DNA from: Trichopus zeylanicus subsp. travancoricus | Taxonomy: Eukaryota > Streptophyta > Magnoliopsida > Dioscoreales > Dioscoreaceae | NCBI GenBank assembly: GCA_005019695.1 | Contig: RXID01014539.1 | Coordinates: 124,001-188,000, forward strand | Direction: 5' to 3' | DNA length: 64,000 bases | In this document: piece after piece, positions 1-13,319 of the stretch | Layout of the letters: each line of letters opens with the position of its first letter | How positions within the stretch are numbered: position 1 is the stretch's first letter | The notes under the pieces: model-generated | Databases searched by the model: none | What the model saw: only the letters and a program-made list of their open reading frames with translations | Told to the model about the DNA's origin: nothing | Translations under genes and position numbers: made by a program

Positions 1-567
1 ATGATTATATTTATTTGGATATTTTTTATTTAACAATAATCTATTTGAAGATGTAATTTCTTTAATTCATGTTGAAGAATTTTGAAAAAAAATTTTAAAT
101 AAATATTATTAATTTGATCTCTATTGAGTTTGAATATAAATTACAGAGTTTCTGAAATTTAGAAATAATATTACAAGATTTTTTTTTATGGGGCTTAGAA
201 GAAAAATACCGACATATGTGTATTCTATCGGCACTTTCCAAGCACTGGTAAAGAGAAACATCATTATATTAAGCAATGCATTACAAGCACTTATAAAAAC
301 AAACGTTAACAAAATAAGAGGAATATTAATAACATTTAGGCTATGAAAATCACAAGATAGCTTCTTTTGGATGCCCTCATGGATAGGAAAGACAAAAAGA
401 CGGCAAAATGCCAATGAGGTAGAAGATAGTCATCTATTTTTGACAGCAAGCGATCAACGTTGCGTCACTCGAATTTGAATTGTCGCAAGGTGTATAATGT
501 ATATCATCAACTGAAATGGAATGTTATGGTTTAGTATAAAAGCGTCTTATAATTTTTAAATCATAGA
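1..567. other. AT-rich stretch, no gene recognised
   Basis: Only short open frames with low-complexity translations are present. No family motif, splice-linked exon chain or repeat partner was recognised here. Confidence 0.5.
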
Positions 568-1133
568 ATTTGGGGGAGTCGTAAGAGTGTCAAACTAAAT
601 TAATATAGTAGACCGACCGGATATCAAACTATCGCAAAAGTTTAAACTCATTGAATATGAGTCTTTTTTACTATATATATTGGACCCTATTTATTCAATA
701 TCTAATATGAGACTAATTTATCACATCTGACATTATAGCAATTTCCTTATTCATGTATTATTTGACCATATCAATTTTAACACTCTTAATCAAGAAATCT
801 TTTATTTAGCTAGTTTCATCGTGTGACCCATACCAACAGGTTTTTATTTCATTCTTTTAATTTTTTTAAGAGAAACTAACATGCGACTTAATTCAGTCGC
901 ACCATCACGGTACTTTCGATATTAAGAGTTTGCACAACTTTACCACCAAAGCTCTGATACCACTTGTTGGGGGAGCCGCAAGAGTGTTAAACCAAATCAA
1001 TATAATAGGCCGGACACCAAACCATCGCAAAAACTTAAACTTATGGGATATGGGCATTTTTCATTTTATATATTGGACCCTATTTATCCAATATTCGATG
1101 TGAGACTAATTTATGATACCTAATATTATAACA
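568..1133 (-). mobile_element. TRIM retrotransposon, copy A
   Basis: Two direct repeats of about 170 bp (568-740 and 965-1133) flank a non-coding core of about 225 bp. Read on the minus strand the repeats run from TGTTATAAT to CCCAACA, the TG...CA form of an LTR; the start of the left copy is degraded. Directly inside the right repeat, minus-strand bases 962-951 read TGGTATCAGAGC, the initiator-Met tRNA primer-binding site. The element has no coding capacity, which fits a terminal-repeat retrotransposon in miniature. A conserved palindrome (arms at 882-888 and 895-901) lies in the core. Three relatives occur at 19579, 20640 and 47400. Confidence 0.8.
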
Positions 1134-3409
1134 CATCCTCTCTTAAGATCAAGTCACACAAAACAGATAAAAGCCTTCTATATAAATCTATCCATAGATC
1201 GTGGACCTTAGAAACCTTCATGGAGCTAGGTTTGAGATGGTATACAAAATAACCTAAAGAAAAGAGTTCATATAGTTGTAGAGGCAACTTTTCATCTTGG
1301 CATCACCTAAATTTCATACATGAATCATGTAGACTAATATGGTTTTAGACTTTACAACTCTAGATATCGATTTGAATTTTGCTTCTCCATGTCTTATTCA
1401 TTGAGCTTCAAGACCATAAGTTTGTTTTACTTCCAGCACACTATGAATTCCAATCCTTGAGGAAGGTGAATCTGACCTCATTCTTCGTCTTAGATTGAGC
1501 CTTTGCTTTTTTGGAGTGGTTAGGTCAACTGTAGAGCTATGTTACAATTTAAAAAACCAAAGTAAAATTCCACGTCTTTGTGGGGCTGCCTGAGAAAGAC
1601 CTACATGATAAAGAAATGTTAATCCTATATAAAAGCTCAAAGCACATGACCTAATTCCATGTATTCAATACTTTGGATATCAGAGAAATAATAAAGAGAG
1701 CATTGAAGCATGGATAAGACCCACCATATGATGGAGACACAGCTTTGTTAATCACTACCAGCCCTTGATGACTTTTCTTCTCTATCTCTGCCTATCAATC
1801 TGGAAGATCGTGTACAACGTCTTTCTTTAGATTAGATTAGATAGTGAAATTTGTCCAAAAATCAGTAATATAAATACAAGAAATTTTCTGGTTTCTCTCA
1901 GTTTTGAATCTGAGTTCACAGAAAAGAGCTTCTTTCCGAGATTAGGAATACGCTCAGAATTGAAACATGATATATATATTAGATTCTGTTAAACCGTGTT
2001 GAAGGTTTTTCAGCAGCTGTACTCAGTGCAGTACTTAGATGGGATTTGTTTAAAGCGCGTTGAAATGCTGAAGAAGATTAATTTAGTCAGCTTTTTATTC
2101 AAATAAAGAACAAGACGGCGTACTACGCGTACTTCAATCCAACTAACACAAAGAAAGCGAATCGTGAGACGATGGCCAACTGGGTGTTCATTCCGCAATT
2201 CAAATTCTTACTATGCGAGCCTTAATTACTAGCTAAAATCTTGATGAAGATGGATTCTTCGATAAAATTTCTGAAGCACTATTGGACTCTTTCTAAATTC
2301 ATGGTGATCAACTACCAATGAAGTCTGTGAATCATCTGGAAAAACTAGTTAAGCCTCAATTAGTTTGTCCTTCAAAATAATTTTCTTGAAATCACATGAA
2401 ACTAGAAAACAAGGGTGGGGGTCATCTTCAAGGTTTCCACACAGTTTAAACTTTAAACCAATCGGAAAAACGATCCTCTCCAACTTGCAGAGCTATCTAC
2501 GTATTCAACAATACATCATCACAACTTTAAACAAATTTAATCCAATAAATCCCCATAAGAAGATCTCGTCAGCATCTTCATATTCTGGACAATATTAATC
2601 CCTCTAGAAAATGTGTTATTTATCCTTTTTAAAATATAAGCAGATAATTTTTTCCCAACTTAAGCATCAAAAATCGTCAGCCATTATGTAAGCTAGCCCT
2701 TTCTCTGACGGCACGCCTACTGTTGTTGGCATACTTGTCTGAAAATAATGAACCGATACTGGTAACACTTCATCTTGATCATTCTTGGTTGCCAACGATT
2801 TTTTTTTTTCTGGCGTTGAGCTGGGATTAGTGCCACTTCAGAGGATAACGATAAAGAGTAGAAAGCTCTTTATGTAGTATTGCCAACAGTACGTTGCATT
2901 CCTTTGATTGCATCCATTAATTAAATTTGCATATGAAATGAACTTTTATTCCATCAAGACATCATCCAATTAGTGAGGCAATATCATAATAAAATTTTGA
3001 TATTATCATGCTGCATATTATGTGACTAAATTCCGAATTACGCGGTCTTGTATCTCTACTAGTATGTATGAAGTTACGATTCATTTGCACAACTAATAGA
3101 TAAACCTAACTCTTGTTTCTTCAGAGTTGCTTCTGTTGTCCAAATACTGATGATTTGCTATTCTCGTAAAAAGTCTACTTTTAGTTGCTATTCCTTCAAA
3201 AGCCTTTCCCACATTTCCGCGATGCGTGGTTGATGTTTCGCTTCCATGCAACTTGCGCTCTCTCATGCCTCATATGTTCAATGCCTCATTCTTGATTCAA
3301 ATTTAATAGGACCAGACAGAGAGCAACTTGCACTAATTTTAATTTCTCTGGAGTGATTACATCATAATCACAACGTCACAAGGAAATATCCAATAATTAC
3401 ACACAAGTG
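1134..3409. other. No gene recognised
   Basis: The short open frames at 2010-2198 (-) and 2365-2598 (+) have no recognisable domain. The stretch upstream of the WRKY pseudogene would have held its promoter, but no clear element was identified. Confidence 0.4.
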
Positions 3410-3434
3410 TATATATATGTGTGTGTGTGTGTGA
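3410..3434. repeat. (TA)n(TG)n microsatellite
   Basis: A short alternating TA then TG run lies about 35 bp upstream of the first ATG of the WRKY pseudogene. Confidence 0.85.
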
Positions 3435-3763
3435 GAAAACAAGGAATAACCCAACAATTTTAGAGAGATGAGAGAAAAATACAATAATAAAGTTGCAAAC
3501 ATGACAGTTATTGAAAGTACTTTAAATAAAAGCTCAACTTTTGATGAAGAGATGGTGATCCAAGAGGTCGTAAGAGGCTACAAGCTTGCGGAACGGCTTC
3601 AATCCATCCTACCGCATATACCCCTTCACAAACCACACTGGACGCTTGCTGGATCCCTTTCCAGCGAGCTCCTGCAAGCCTTGTCCATGGCTCTATTCAT
3701 TCTGACGTCTAGCAACATGGCCTCCAGTGATACGAGTACAAATTTCTTGGTTAGTGATTAAAG

Positions 3764-5957
3764 TGTAAAAATCCAAAAAAGACCTAGTTGTAAATTGGTA
3801 AATTCAAGAAAATTTTTTGAAAAATATCTAATTAAAATTCCAAAATTCTATTTTTCTTGTTACAAGTTTCTTTTTAACAAAAGAGAATGAAGGCTACTTG
3901 ACAAAAAAAAAAAGAAAATAAAAATAAAAAAAACGACAGCTAAAGTTTGATAAGGATGACGAGTTCGACAACATGTGAGTAGTTAAGATATTGATTTTTT
4001 CTCTTGAAGTTTTAGGTTTTCTAACTAAGTAGCGATCTCATCTTTTCTCTTAATCAAGTCCTAGTTTATATTCTTCATGTTCTTGATTTGAGATTTTGAT
4101 TTTAATTCTATTATTGTATCAATTCTTATTTTATCCTTGAGAATTCTTATGAACTAGTATATTTAATCATATAATCTAGGTTCTCTTTTCTTTATTGTGA
4201 TCTTATTAAGATTGTTATTATTTTGAAATTAAATTTAATTTTATTAGTAAATTTTTGAAGACTATCTTGATATTTAAAATTTAGCATGATTCATGTAATA
4301 TTTTGAAGACATAATTTTCAGACATAATTTGAAATATTATTAATAAAATCAAAAGGCTATTATGTCATTTTTTTATCTAAGTTAATATTTTATTTTGAAT
4401 TTGTAGAAGCTTATATATATGGTTTGAAGATCAACTATACATTTTAAGGACTTTAATCATGAGTTTATCATAGCATTAGAAATAGAACCAAATTAAATTC
4501 ATTGTAACATATGCTCATTGATCTTAATATCAAAGTAGATGTATGTTATAAGTTTTGATTTTTGAAATTATTATAGTTGGTTTATGTGTTGAGCAAAAAA
4601 TTTTGATAAGATTTTTTAAGACATATGTTTTTGAGATACTTCTACTATTTATTAAATTAATGTCAATGTAAGTTGTTAGATTTGGAGTTAAGTCTATTTT
4701 ATTTAGAAACATATTTATATGACTTTAAATTGTAAGTTAGTTGGTTACGTGTTTTAGGTTTCGACTTTCATATGCTTGTTTTTGTTCTTGTGATCTACTC
4801 GTAAGGCAAGAAAATAAGAGACTCCCAATAATATTGAATGACATTTAATTTGTGAACTTCATATTTTTTAGTCATTTATAAGTTTTCAATTATTATACTT
4901 GTTAAGATGATTTCTTGATATACTATTAATATAAAGTTATGATTATATCACAATTTTTAATGTATATATAATTACGTAATTTGAAAATATTAAAAAAATC
5001 ATGCATGTGAACCTATGAAATATTTATTAAATCTTGACACATACTTATATTTATTTATATTTGACTTGTAAGAGAAAATTATGCATGTATTCATGACAAG
5101 AATTTCTAACTCGTGAATACTTTATGAATTTTCATATTTTATTAGTTTTGACTATGTCATCTCCTTTGTGATTCATGTCGTAACCCTATCATTGGGATTA
5201 AACAACGATAATGTTGACATGCATGTGGTCATGAGAAACTAGTTTCACTGTCACTCGCAGACATCAGAATAGCAGTATATTTGTATCCTAGTCCCTTTTG
5301 AGATATCGTGTCATGGTCCCTTTTGGGATATCATATCATGGTCCCTTTTGAGATATTATATATTCGTGAATAGACCACTGATTTTGTGTGTACCAACTTA
5401 TTCGTGATTTAGGTCATCCATCATATTTGTGTCCACTATCTGTTTAGTAGATACTAGTCTTAATAATTTTATCTTGTCTTGTGTTTGTTAAAAAAATATA
5501 ATTATTTTAAAATTTTACGTGTAATACTTGCTAACTTTAAGCATATATTCGTGTGACATATATTTTAGATACTTTTAAACATAATTTAGTTTCCTTCCAA
5601 AGAATTATTGAATATTTATGTTATTTTAAAATATTCACTAAATATGGGATCTCTCATTCTCTTATAGATTTGACTATTAGATGTGAGTTGCGAAATCCCA
5701 GTTAAGTTATCTTTTGATGTGAAAACTCAAATTATGTTTATTTATCTCTTATACATGTAAGTCTAATGTAAGATAATATGAGAATATATAATTATATGAT
5801 TGAGAGTTATTTTGTGAAATATTTATTTAATTTTTATGAATTAATAACTTATACAAGATTAAGATTATAATCTTATATGCTTATGGGATTTCAGCTTTAT
5901 AAATATGTGATGTTGTTATGTACCCGAACCTAGAAATTTCAGGTTTGGGATGTAACA
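3764..5957. mobile_element. Solo LTR inside WRKY exon 1
   Basis: The segment starts TGTAAAAATCC and ends GGGATGTAACA, so it has TG...CA ends. It is flanked by a perfect 5-bp duplication TAAAG at 3759-3763 and 5958-5962. The WRKY coding sequence stops exactly at the left duplication and resumes just after the right one. The length of 2194 bp and the absence of internal coding sequence fit a solo LTR left by recombination of a Ty3/gypsy element; long LTRs suggest a Tekay/Del-like lineage, which is inference. It contains three 25-bp tandem units at 5291-5365. Confidence 0.8.
5291..5365. repeat. Three 25-bp tandem repeats
   Basis: Units begin at 5291, 5316 and 5341, each starting GTCCCTTTTG(A/G)GATAT. 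They lie inside the solo LTR. Confidence 0.85.
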
Positions 5958-8175
5958 TAAAGAGTAAGGCTTCTTCTAGCAATGCTAAGACTCCAACGAG
6001 TGACCAACGGAAGAGGGGACATCAAAGATGGATTCTAAGTTATTTTTGATATTTGGTTTTTAATTTTTTTGGTAGTTAATGAAAAGAATTCAAGGGTTAA
6101 TATAAACTTCTCTTTTTCCTTCTCATAAGACCGAAGTTACAGATTCACTAGATGTTGACGGCTACCAATGGAAGAAGTATGGGGAGAAGAATCTCAAAAA
6201 AAGCAAGCTTTTAAGGTTTGCTCCAACTATTTTGCTTCTTGCTTTCGTTAAACAATTGTACAAATAAAGATCTTCTACGAGGATTTAGACAACACATGCT
6301 CAAAAAATTTAACATATAGCTAGATTAACTGATCACTTACCTAGAAGTTTTTTCTAATTTTGTAGAAGCTATTACAGATGCACTTATAGTAAGGATCAAG
6401 GGTGCCAAGCAAAAAGGCTGGTTGCATAGGAGTTCAGCAACCCGTATTTGTACCTTGTTACTTACCATTAGTAACACACATGCAAAACCAAGCCAATTAA
6501 CCCACACATTATACTAGATGTTCGTTAGCAGAACCATGCTTGTTTAGCTTTGACTCAGATGGTAGTGTTCTCAACCAGTGGAGAAAGTTCTTATTGTCTT
6601 TGTTGTATCGGGATTCCGATACTATTGAGTTATTGAGCTTAAATGGTTAAGATAAATAAGTCAAAATTGTTGTCCTTGGATTATCCTTAAGATATGATAT
6701 TTATTTTATAGATAATTAGGAAAGAGAAACTAGAGAGTTATGGGTTCTTATAGAAAATTTTTTGCATACTTAGGGGCTTATCATCATTGGAAAAGTTGGA
6801 CGAAATTGCCGAAGGAGGAGATCGGATTGCAATAAGGTTAGAGGCAATATCAAGGTACGTGCCTATAATTGATGTTGTTGGATTCATGCCCTCTATTGAA
6901 ACCATATCATACCTTGATAATTTATTGGTTCATGCTCATTTTTTTATTAGATTATTAATACATGTATCTTATTTATAAGTCTTGGATCAAAATTTAAAGC
7001 CAAATTCTAGTATGTGTATAGATTATATTGAATCTCAAAACTTAGGCTAGATTTTGATCTATTTGGATTTAAATTTAGCTTATGAATTATGTTTTGTGAT
7101 GAAAATAATAATGGCGAACTTTTGGCAACTTTCTAGCAAAACTCCAATGATGCTCTAGCGGTCGGCCTGCGGTGGTGGAAATAGAGGTTAAAGATGATCA
7201 ATTAGTTGATTTAGATCTTGATTTGGTTGGTTTGAGTTGATCTAGACTTGGTTTAATTATGGTTTTGGGTTGGATTTGATAGGTTTTTTATTCTGACGAT
7301 TTCATAGGGTGTTTTTTGCAAAATATTAGAAAAATTAAATTTCTTATAACATAGGGGTTTTTTTGTAAAATAATTAGACACCTCTATTTTATTTTTAGTA
7401 AGGATTATGGATATATTTTCAATTTATTTGAAGGGGGTTAAATGTAAAATCTGTATAACAATAGAGTTGTGAGGAAGTGAATATAAATTGGGCTAATGTT
7501 AAGGAATTTCTGTAAAATATCCAATAGAAAGTAATTCAAATTCTTTTTAAACTGTTGTAAATTTGTACAATCTGTTTAATTGTAAATAGAGGGTTATTTG
7601 CATATCTAAACTTTCATCTTATATAACTATTTCATTTAAACTCTGAATTCAATGATCTAAAATCCGTTGGAATCATCTTTTTGAATAGAATCTATTTTTG
7701 ACTCCGAAACATCTGAAATCAGCCTTTTAACCAAGGTTTTCGGTTTCGGTTTCGGGACTGGCCGAAACCGATACGTTTCGGCCATTTCGATTTCGGCCGA
7801 AAGAATTTTTTAAATTATTAATTGGGCGTTGACCAGAGTTTGACTATACTTTGACTGTACTTTGACTTCAAATTAAAAATACGATAAAATATTAGAAAAA
7901 ATTTAAAAAAATTTGGAAAATTATGAATGAATTTATATTTAATTTTACAATAATTTTAAATAATATTTAAGCTAATTAAAATTAATTTTGATAGTTAGTC
8001 ACTGATATTGTCTAGTTTTAATATATATTAGTGTATTAAAAAAACATACAAGAAATAATATGAATATGATTAAAATTCAAAAATTAACATAAGCAAATTT
8101 AACTTTTCATTAAAATGTATTTCACACATACATAATTTATAAAGTCTAAGATAATACAACTAATCATCATAGTCA

Positions 8176-8676
8176 TCATCGGTTGAGTTTGGAACATCTG
8201 AGGTGTGGAATTACAAATTCAGTACCTGGATGATCCGGACGAGCATTTGTAGGCATACGAGCCAGAACAACTAGCTCAGCGCGATCTCGTGGCAATGGTT
8301 CTGGAGTATAACCATACATCGAAGGTCCAAAATGAAAATGATAACCATATTGATTGACAACACATAGTAAAAGTGGTCCAATAACCCATGAAAAATAAAT
8401 ATCACACTGTGCGAAGTGCTCAGGGGAAATTGCGGCAAGACGCTGATTGATAGCATGAAGTGAACCTTGTTGAGAGGGCAGATAAATTTGATCATTGACT
8501 CTTTCACGGTCTTGTAATGCCTGCTCAATTAAGGCTTGTCCAAATAGATCATATGCCGAATGTGGAATAATTCTACGATAAAATATAAGTTTTTGATGAA
8601 GAATTGACATAATTATTCTTCCTGCTTGCAGTGTCACTTGGTCTGGAACTGTAATATAATCATCCGGATTTGCCAT
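8176..8676 (-). CDS. Second ORF of the hAT element, unknown function
   Basis: An open frame of 166 codons begins MANPDDYITVPDQ and ends at a TGA near the left end of the transposon. The product has no recognised domain; it is rich in aromatic, Pro and Arg residues toward the C-terminus (FHFGPSMYGYTPEPLPRDRAE). It is separated by about 240 bp from the transposase stop and reads in the same direction, so it could be a separate gene, an accessory protein or a captured exon. Sequence matching its last 110 bp or so is kept in deleted copy 2 (about 23120-23262) and a shorter stretch in copy 3 (about 39310-39390), so this region belongs to the family and not to one copy. Whether it is translated is unknown. 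Confidence 0.5.
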   Translation of the reverse strand: MANPDDYITVPDQVTLQAGRIIMSILHQKLIFYRRIIPHSAYDLFGQALIEQALQDRERVNDQIYLPSQQGSLHAINQRLAAISPEHFAQCDIYFSWVIGPLLLCVVNQYGYHFHFGPSMYGYTPEPLPRDRAELVVLARMPTNARPDHPGTEFVIPHLRCSKLNR

Positions 8677-8912
8677 TATCTGTTTTAAAAATAATTATCT
8701 TATAATTGTTAGTATTTATGAACATAAAATAGATTACAATAAATACGTCAGAAGGAAAAGATTACAATAAATTGTCGTAACGAAATAGATAAATTATCAT
8801 GCGATAAAATAAACTATATAGACATTAAATTTTAATGTCATAAAATTACAATAAGATATAAATTTAAGACAATGATGAAAACATCATTTCATACATGATA
8901 TAAATCCACGTC

Positions 8913-11836
8913 TCATAACCACATGCTGTTCCGAGGTGGATCTTGGAGAGATTGATCTTCTTGATCACCATACTCATCAATACAATGGCGTTGTGATCGA
9001 TAGTATTGTTCAGCATGCGGATAGTAGGAAGTGGTCTGGTCTTGCATTGACTGATGATATCCTGGATTGTATGAAGACATCTCGCTCTGATAACTGTCAT
9101 AGTAGGTATAGCTCGCATTATCTGTTGGACCTTGATTAACATCTTGCTCACCATGCGAATTATATGGATATTGTGGCATATAACCGCCATATAAATTAGA
9201 GTCAAAAAACTCATTTACTCCATACTGTGGAACAGATGAAGATGAGCCGTCATCTTGTGATTGTTGAAAATGGGCGTCACCAGCTGTACCACAATTGCTA
9301 CTATCACTTGTATCAAAAGTATTCTGCGTTTTGTCAGCTTCCTCTTCCAATTCTTCGTGTAAGAGACGGCAAATAGCTTCTTGTGTATCAGAATGATTTA
9401 AGACAGGTTCTTCTCTTTCTCGAATCCACTCTATCAAAGGATCATCATCTTCGAATATGGCAGACAAGTCGATTACCTCATCCTCTGGTGATCTTCTCCT
9501 CTGTAAGTTTCGCGCTCTTAAACGCATGTTATAATGGCAGAAAATAAGTTTCTCCAATTTTTCCATTTTAAGTCTGTTTCTAGTCTTCATATAGATCAAT
9601 CCAAAAGTTATCCAATTCCTCTCACATTGTGAACTTGAAACAGTTTGACTTAAAATTCTGATGGCTATCTTTGCAAGATTAGGTGCTGCATGCCGTTCGT
9701 AGATACTCCACCATCTAGCTGTAATTTATGAGAAAAAATTATTAATAACTTGATATAAATTGAATTAGCAAATATGTATAATTATTGAATATCAACTATA
9801 CCAGGAGTATCACCCCTAATAGCTACAATTGCTTGTTGTGTGCCGAAGTCCTTGACTTTATTTTTGAAATCGTCGGCCTGTGTAATGAGCGTACTCAAGT
9901 TAAGAACTTTCTTAATTATGTAAAAAATATTTAATACATAATTTACCTCGCGCAATGCCAATATTCTTGTTCTCATATCTGGCTCTATCCGCTCGATTAC
10001 ATTCCGTAGCTTTTCGAGAATGGTATTACTATTGTTGACCTCATCGCCATATTGAAATATTGGATTCAGAAAGTACCCTACAAGATGATTAAATATGAAT
10101 CAACAATAGTATCATTATAACTCAGTAAAGTGCTATAAATGACTCTTTACTCAATTACCTGCAGCATGAATATCTTTCGATAATGTTTTGTCCCAACGAT
10201 GATCAATAATCTTCTCCCATTTGCGAGATTCAATTGTTCCTATATGTCGTCTTATTTGCAATTTTGCTCGTTCTATTGCTTCATATAAGAACCCCATCTG
10301 CGAATGATCATCTGAGTCAACAATTCGAAGCACTTTAACTAATGGACTGAAGATTTCTATTACTTTTTCAACTGATTCCCAAAAACTTTCGTCTATGACT
10401 TGATTGTAGAATTTTTCAGAAAGTATTTTCTCGGACCGTTTCAACCTCAAATAATGTACATCATATTCTTCACTGGTAAATAATCTCTTCAGTGCCTGCC
10501 GGTGAGTATACAGGGAATCCAATGAGATAAATTGTGTAGCAAACCGAGTAATGCATGGCCTGATAATCTCTCATCCTCGTGTTTCCTTTCTCATCAGTTC
10601 AAGACACCAAGCATGGTTATAAATAAATGATGTCAACTTCTTGCCCTGCTCAACCACTTTTCTAATATCAGATTCCTTACCTATATCCTTCAGCATTAAG
10701 TCAATAGAGTGAGCTGCACAAGGTGTCCAGAAAAGATGTTTTCTTTTTTGCATTAACTTTTTACCAGTATATACCAGCGGAGCTGCATTATCAGTCACGA
10801 CTTGTACCACTCTTGATTCCCCAATCTCCTCAATGACACTATCAATAAGATGATATAAGAAATTACCAGTCTTCGACTCCCCTGTTGTGTCAACTAACTT
10901 GAGGAAAACGGTCCCTTCAGGACAATATATTAAAAAATTTATCAAATCTTTACTGTTTTGTGTCTTCCATCCATCACACATCAAGGTACACCCAAATTCA
11001 TCCCAATATTTATAGAAGGTCTGGATAAATGCATTCATCTCTTCAATTTCAAGATTCAGATACTTTTCAGAAATTTCACGAGAACTTGGTGGAGGAACTC
11101 CTGGGCCAACCTCTTGAGCGGCACGTATCATTCCATGATAGTAACCGCCATCTGCTAAATGAAATGGAACATGGTTGTAGAAAAAAAATTTCGATACTGC
11201 CCTACCCAACCACTGTTTTGCCTTCCGAAAATCAGTTGATACTGTTCTCAAATTTATTTGAGTATCATCTCTTGGTTTCAGTAGAAATGGGTCAATTGGA
11301 GAAATATTTATAGATCCGATGTCAGGAAGTTGAAAATCTCCTCTTACTCCAGAAGGGGCAGGTGTGCGTCGCTGTGTACGTGGCTCTCTGAAACTAGTAG
11401 TTCGATGATCCCGAATTGTGCCGGAAGTGCCAGCACCACCTCGAGTTTCCTCGTACAATCTTCGACTTTCGCGAAGAACTTCCTGAACCTCAGAATCATC
11501 ATCTTCTTCATCAGAAATTTGCCGGGGATCTGGATTAGGGAGGTTGAGAAGTTCATGCTCAAAACGTGATTTTTTGGCCTTCTGCTTTCTTCTATTTTCT
11601 CTGCCGGTTTGGACTATTGCCCGAAATGTTTGTCTCACTTCATTCGGGACTTTGTCGCATGGCCGAACTGAGCCGGTGACTCCTCCTAAATGCTCTTTCA
11701 ATCTTGTAATTCCAGAACTAAGCACACGACCACACCATTTGCAACGAACTGTACGATTTTCTGTATTCACTGATTCACAGTGTTGCCATGCAATATCGTC
11801 ATCGCGAGGCGTGTTTTGCCTTGGAGCCATATGCAA
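8913..11836 (-). pseudogene. hAT-family transposase, one premature stop
   Basis: Four exons can be chained with GT..AG borders: 11836-10159, 10077-9947, 9877-9802 and 9718-8913, summing to 2691 nt and staying in frame. Residues about 15-55 form a BED-type zinc finger (CKWCGRVL...RLKEHLGG). The core follows with CDGWKT and VVTDNAA, the usual positions of hAT catalytic aspartates, in the DUF659 style. The C-terminal dimerisation region is clear in exon 4 (RWWSIYERHAAPNLAKIAIR then SSSQCERNW and KTRNRL). The tail is acidic and then Tyr/Gln-rich. The one defect found is TGA at 10571-10573 (codon 422), after which the same frame continues. It would bind and excise elements with these ends, but the copy is probably inactive unless the stop is read through. 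Confidence 0.85.
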
Positions 11837-11949
11837 TACAGTAGTAGCAGTGACAGAAGAAAATTTACCTATGATTAATGAAAAAACTCTATTTTCACAA
11901 TACGTAATTTAAGAAATTATTCAAAAATAACTAATGTACACAACAATAA

Positions 11950-12775
11950 ATTACTTTATATTTAGGATTTAAGTTTTAGGGTTTACGATTTACTAACCTA
12001 TTTCTTGATTTATTATCTAATTTTCATGTTAATTTAATCCATAATACGTAATACATAATTTAATACGTAAATTAATACACAGTACGTAATTTAATACATA
12101 ATTTAATATTTAATATCTAATGTATGGCGTAATAGATAATTTAATACATATTAGATAATGTAATACAAAATTGAATACAAATTACAAAATTTACTATTTA
12201 ATACATAATTTAATATGCAATATATAATTTAATACATAATACATAATTTTATATGTAATAAATACGACATAATTTAATACATAATTTTATAGCAAAATTA
12301 ATACATAAAACATATTTTAGTACATAAATTAATACGTAATACATAATATATAATTTAATACGTAATACATACTACAAAATTTAATACATATTTTATTATA
12401 TAATTTAATACGAAATAAATATTTTAATACAAAATACGTAATTTAATACACAATGTATTATTTATTTCATAAATTCAATACACAACTTAATACATACTAC
12501 ATAATTGAATATATATTCTAATACAAAATATGTAATTGAATACATAATTTAATCCATACATTAATATTTTTTTAATATATTTTAATACAAAAATACATGT
12601 AATTTAATACATAATTAAAATAATTTACTAATTTAATAATTTAATAATTTAATACGTAATTTACATAATTTAATAATTTACTATTTTGTCATATACTTAA
12701 TTTAATATTTTACTATGTAACTTAAATAATTTAATAATTTAATAATTTAATACGTATTTTAAACAGCAAATCTAA
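11950..12775. repeat. AT-rich degenerate repeat in hAT 5' leader
   Basis: About 800 bp made of variants of TAATTTAATAC and ACGTAATACATAA in irregular tandem. It lies upstream of the transposase start, inside the transposon. Confidence 0.8.
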
Positions 12776-13319
12776 CTTAATTTTGGATAATTGATCATAT
12801 CACTGTTTCAATTAAGTAGATACATAATGCGCATAATGCAAATTCAGCAAATCCATAGAAACAAATAATTTGATCTTCCTGTTTCAGTTCAATTCTCAAG
12901 TCTCAACATACAGTTCAATTCTCAAGTCTCAACATACATACTATATCTGATACATCAAGTAGAACAAACAAAAAGAAAAAATTATGATACATTAATTTAT
13001 GATAAAAGAAAATTTCATACCTCTGCAACTGAAACAGGAATAGCTGGGCGATTTACAGCAGAACACAAATGAAATCGTCTGCTCTTACAGACTTACATTA
13101 AGTATATATAAGCCCCAAGACCCAGCCGAAACCCGTGATTCACGGGCATTAATCAAAATTAATCAACGTGATTCACGGCCAAATCACAGTTAATCAGCCC
13201 ATACCAACCGACCAACCGACCAACACCTCCCCGTGATTCCCGGGGAAAAAAGCAAAAGCAGCACAGTAAACTGTAATTAACTTAATTAAACGTGATTAAT
13301 TAAATAAAACTAACCAGTT

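Larger units (their letters stand above)
3468..6600 (+). pseudogene. Group III WRKY pseudogene 1, 5' part
   Basis: The ORF at 3468-3761 is a WRKY group III N-terminus (EEMVIQEVVRGYKLAERLQ, then a LAGSL..ELLQALSMAL helix), matching exon 1 of the intact gene at 35.5 kb. Exon 1 breaks at 3763 because a solo LTR is inserted; its tail resumes at 5963 with a basic TSDQRKRG-like segment in another frame. Exon 2 (about 6124-6214) encodes DGYQWKKYGEK, so the WRKYGQK core is changed at two residues. A canonical GT..AG intron leads to exon 3 (from about 6365), which encodes SYYRCTYSKDQGC and then has a TAG in place of a Gln codon and further stops after TYH. It ends at 6600, where a second insertion begins; the missing C-terminus lies at 15.85 kb. 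Frameshifts, several stops and the altered core make it non-functional. Confidence 0.88.
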
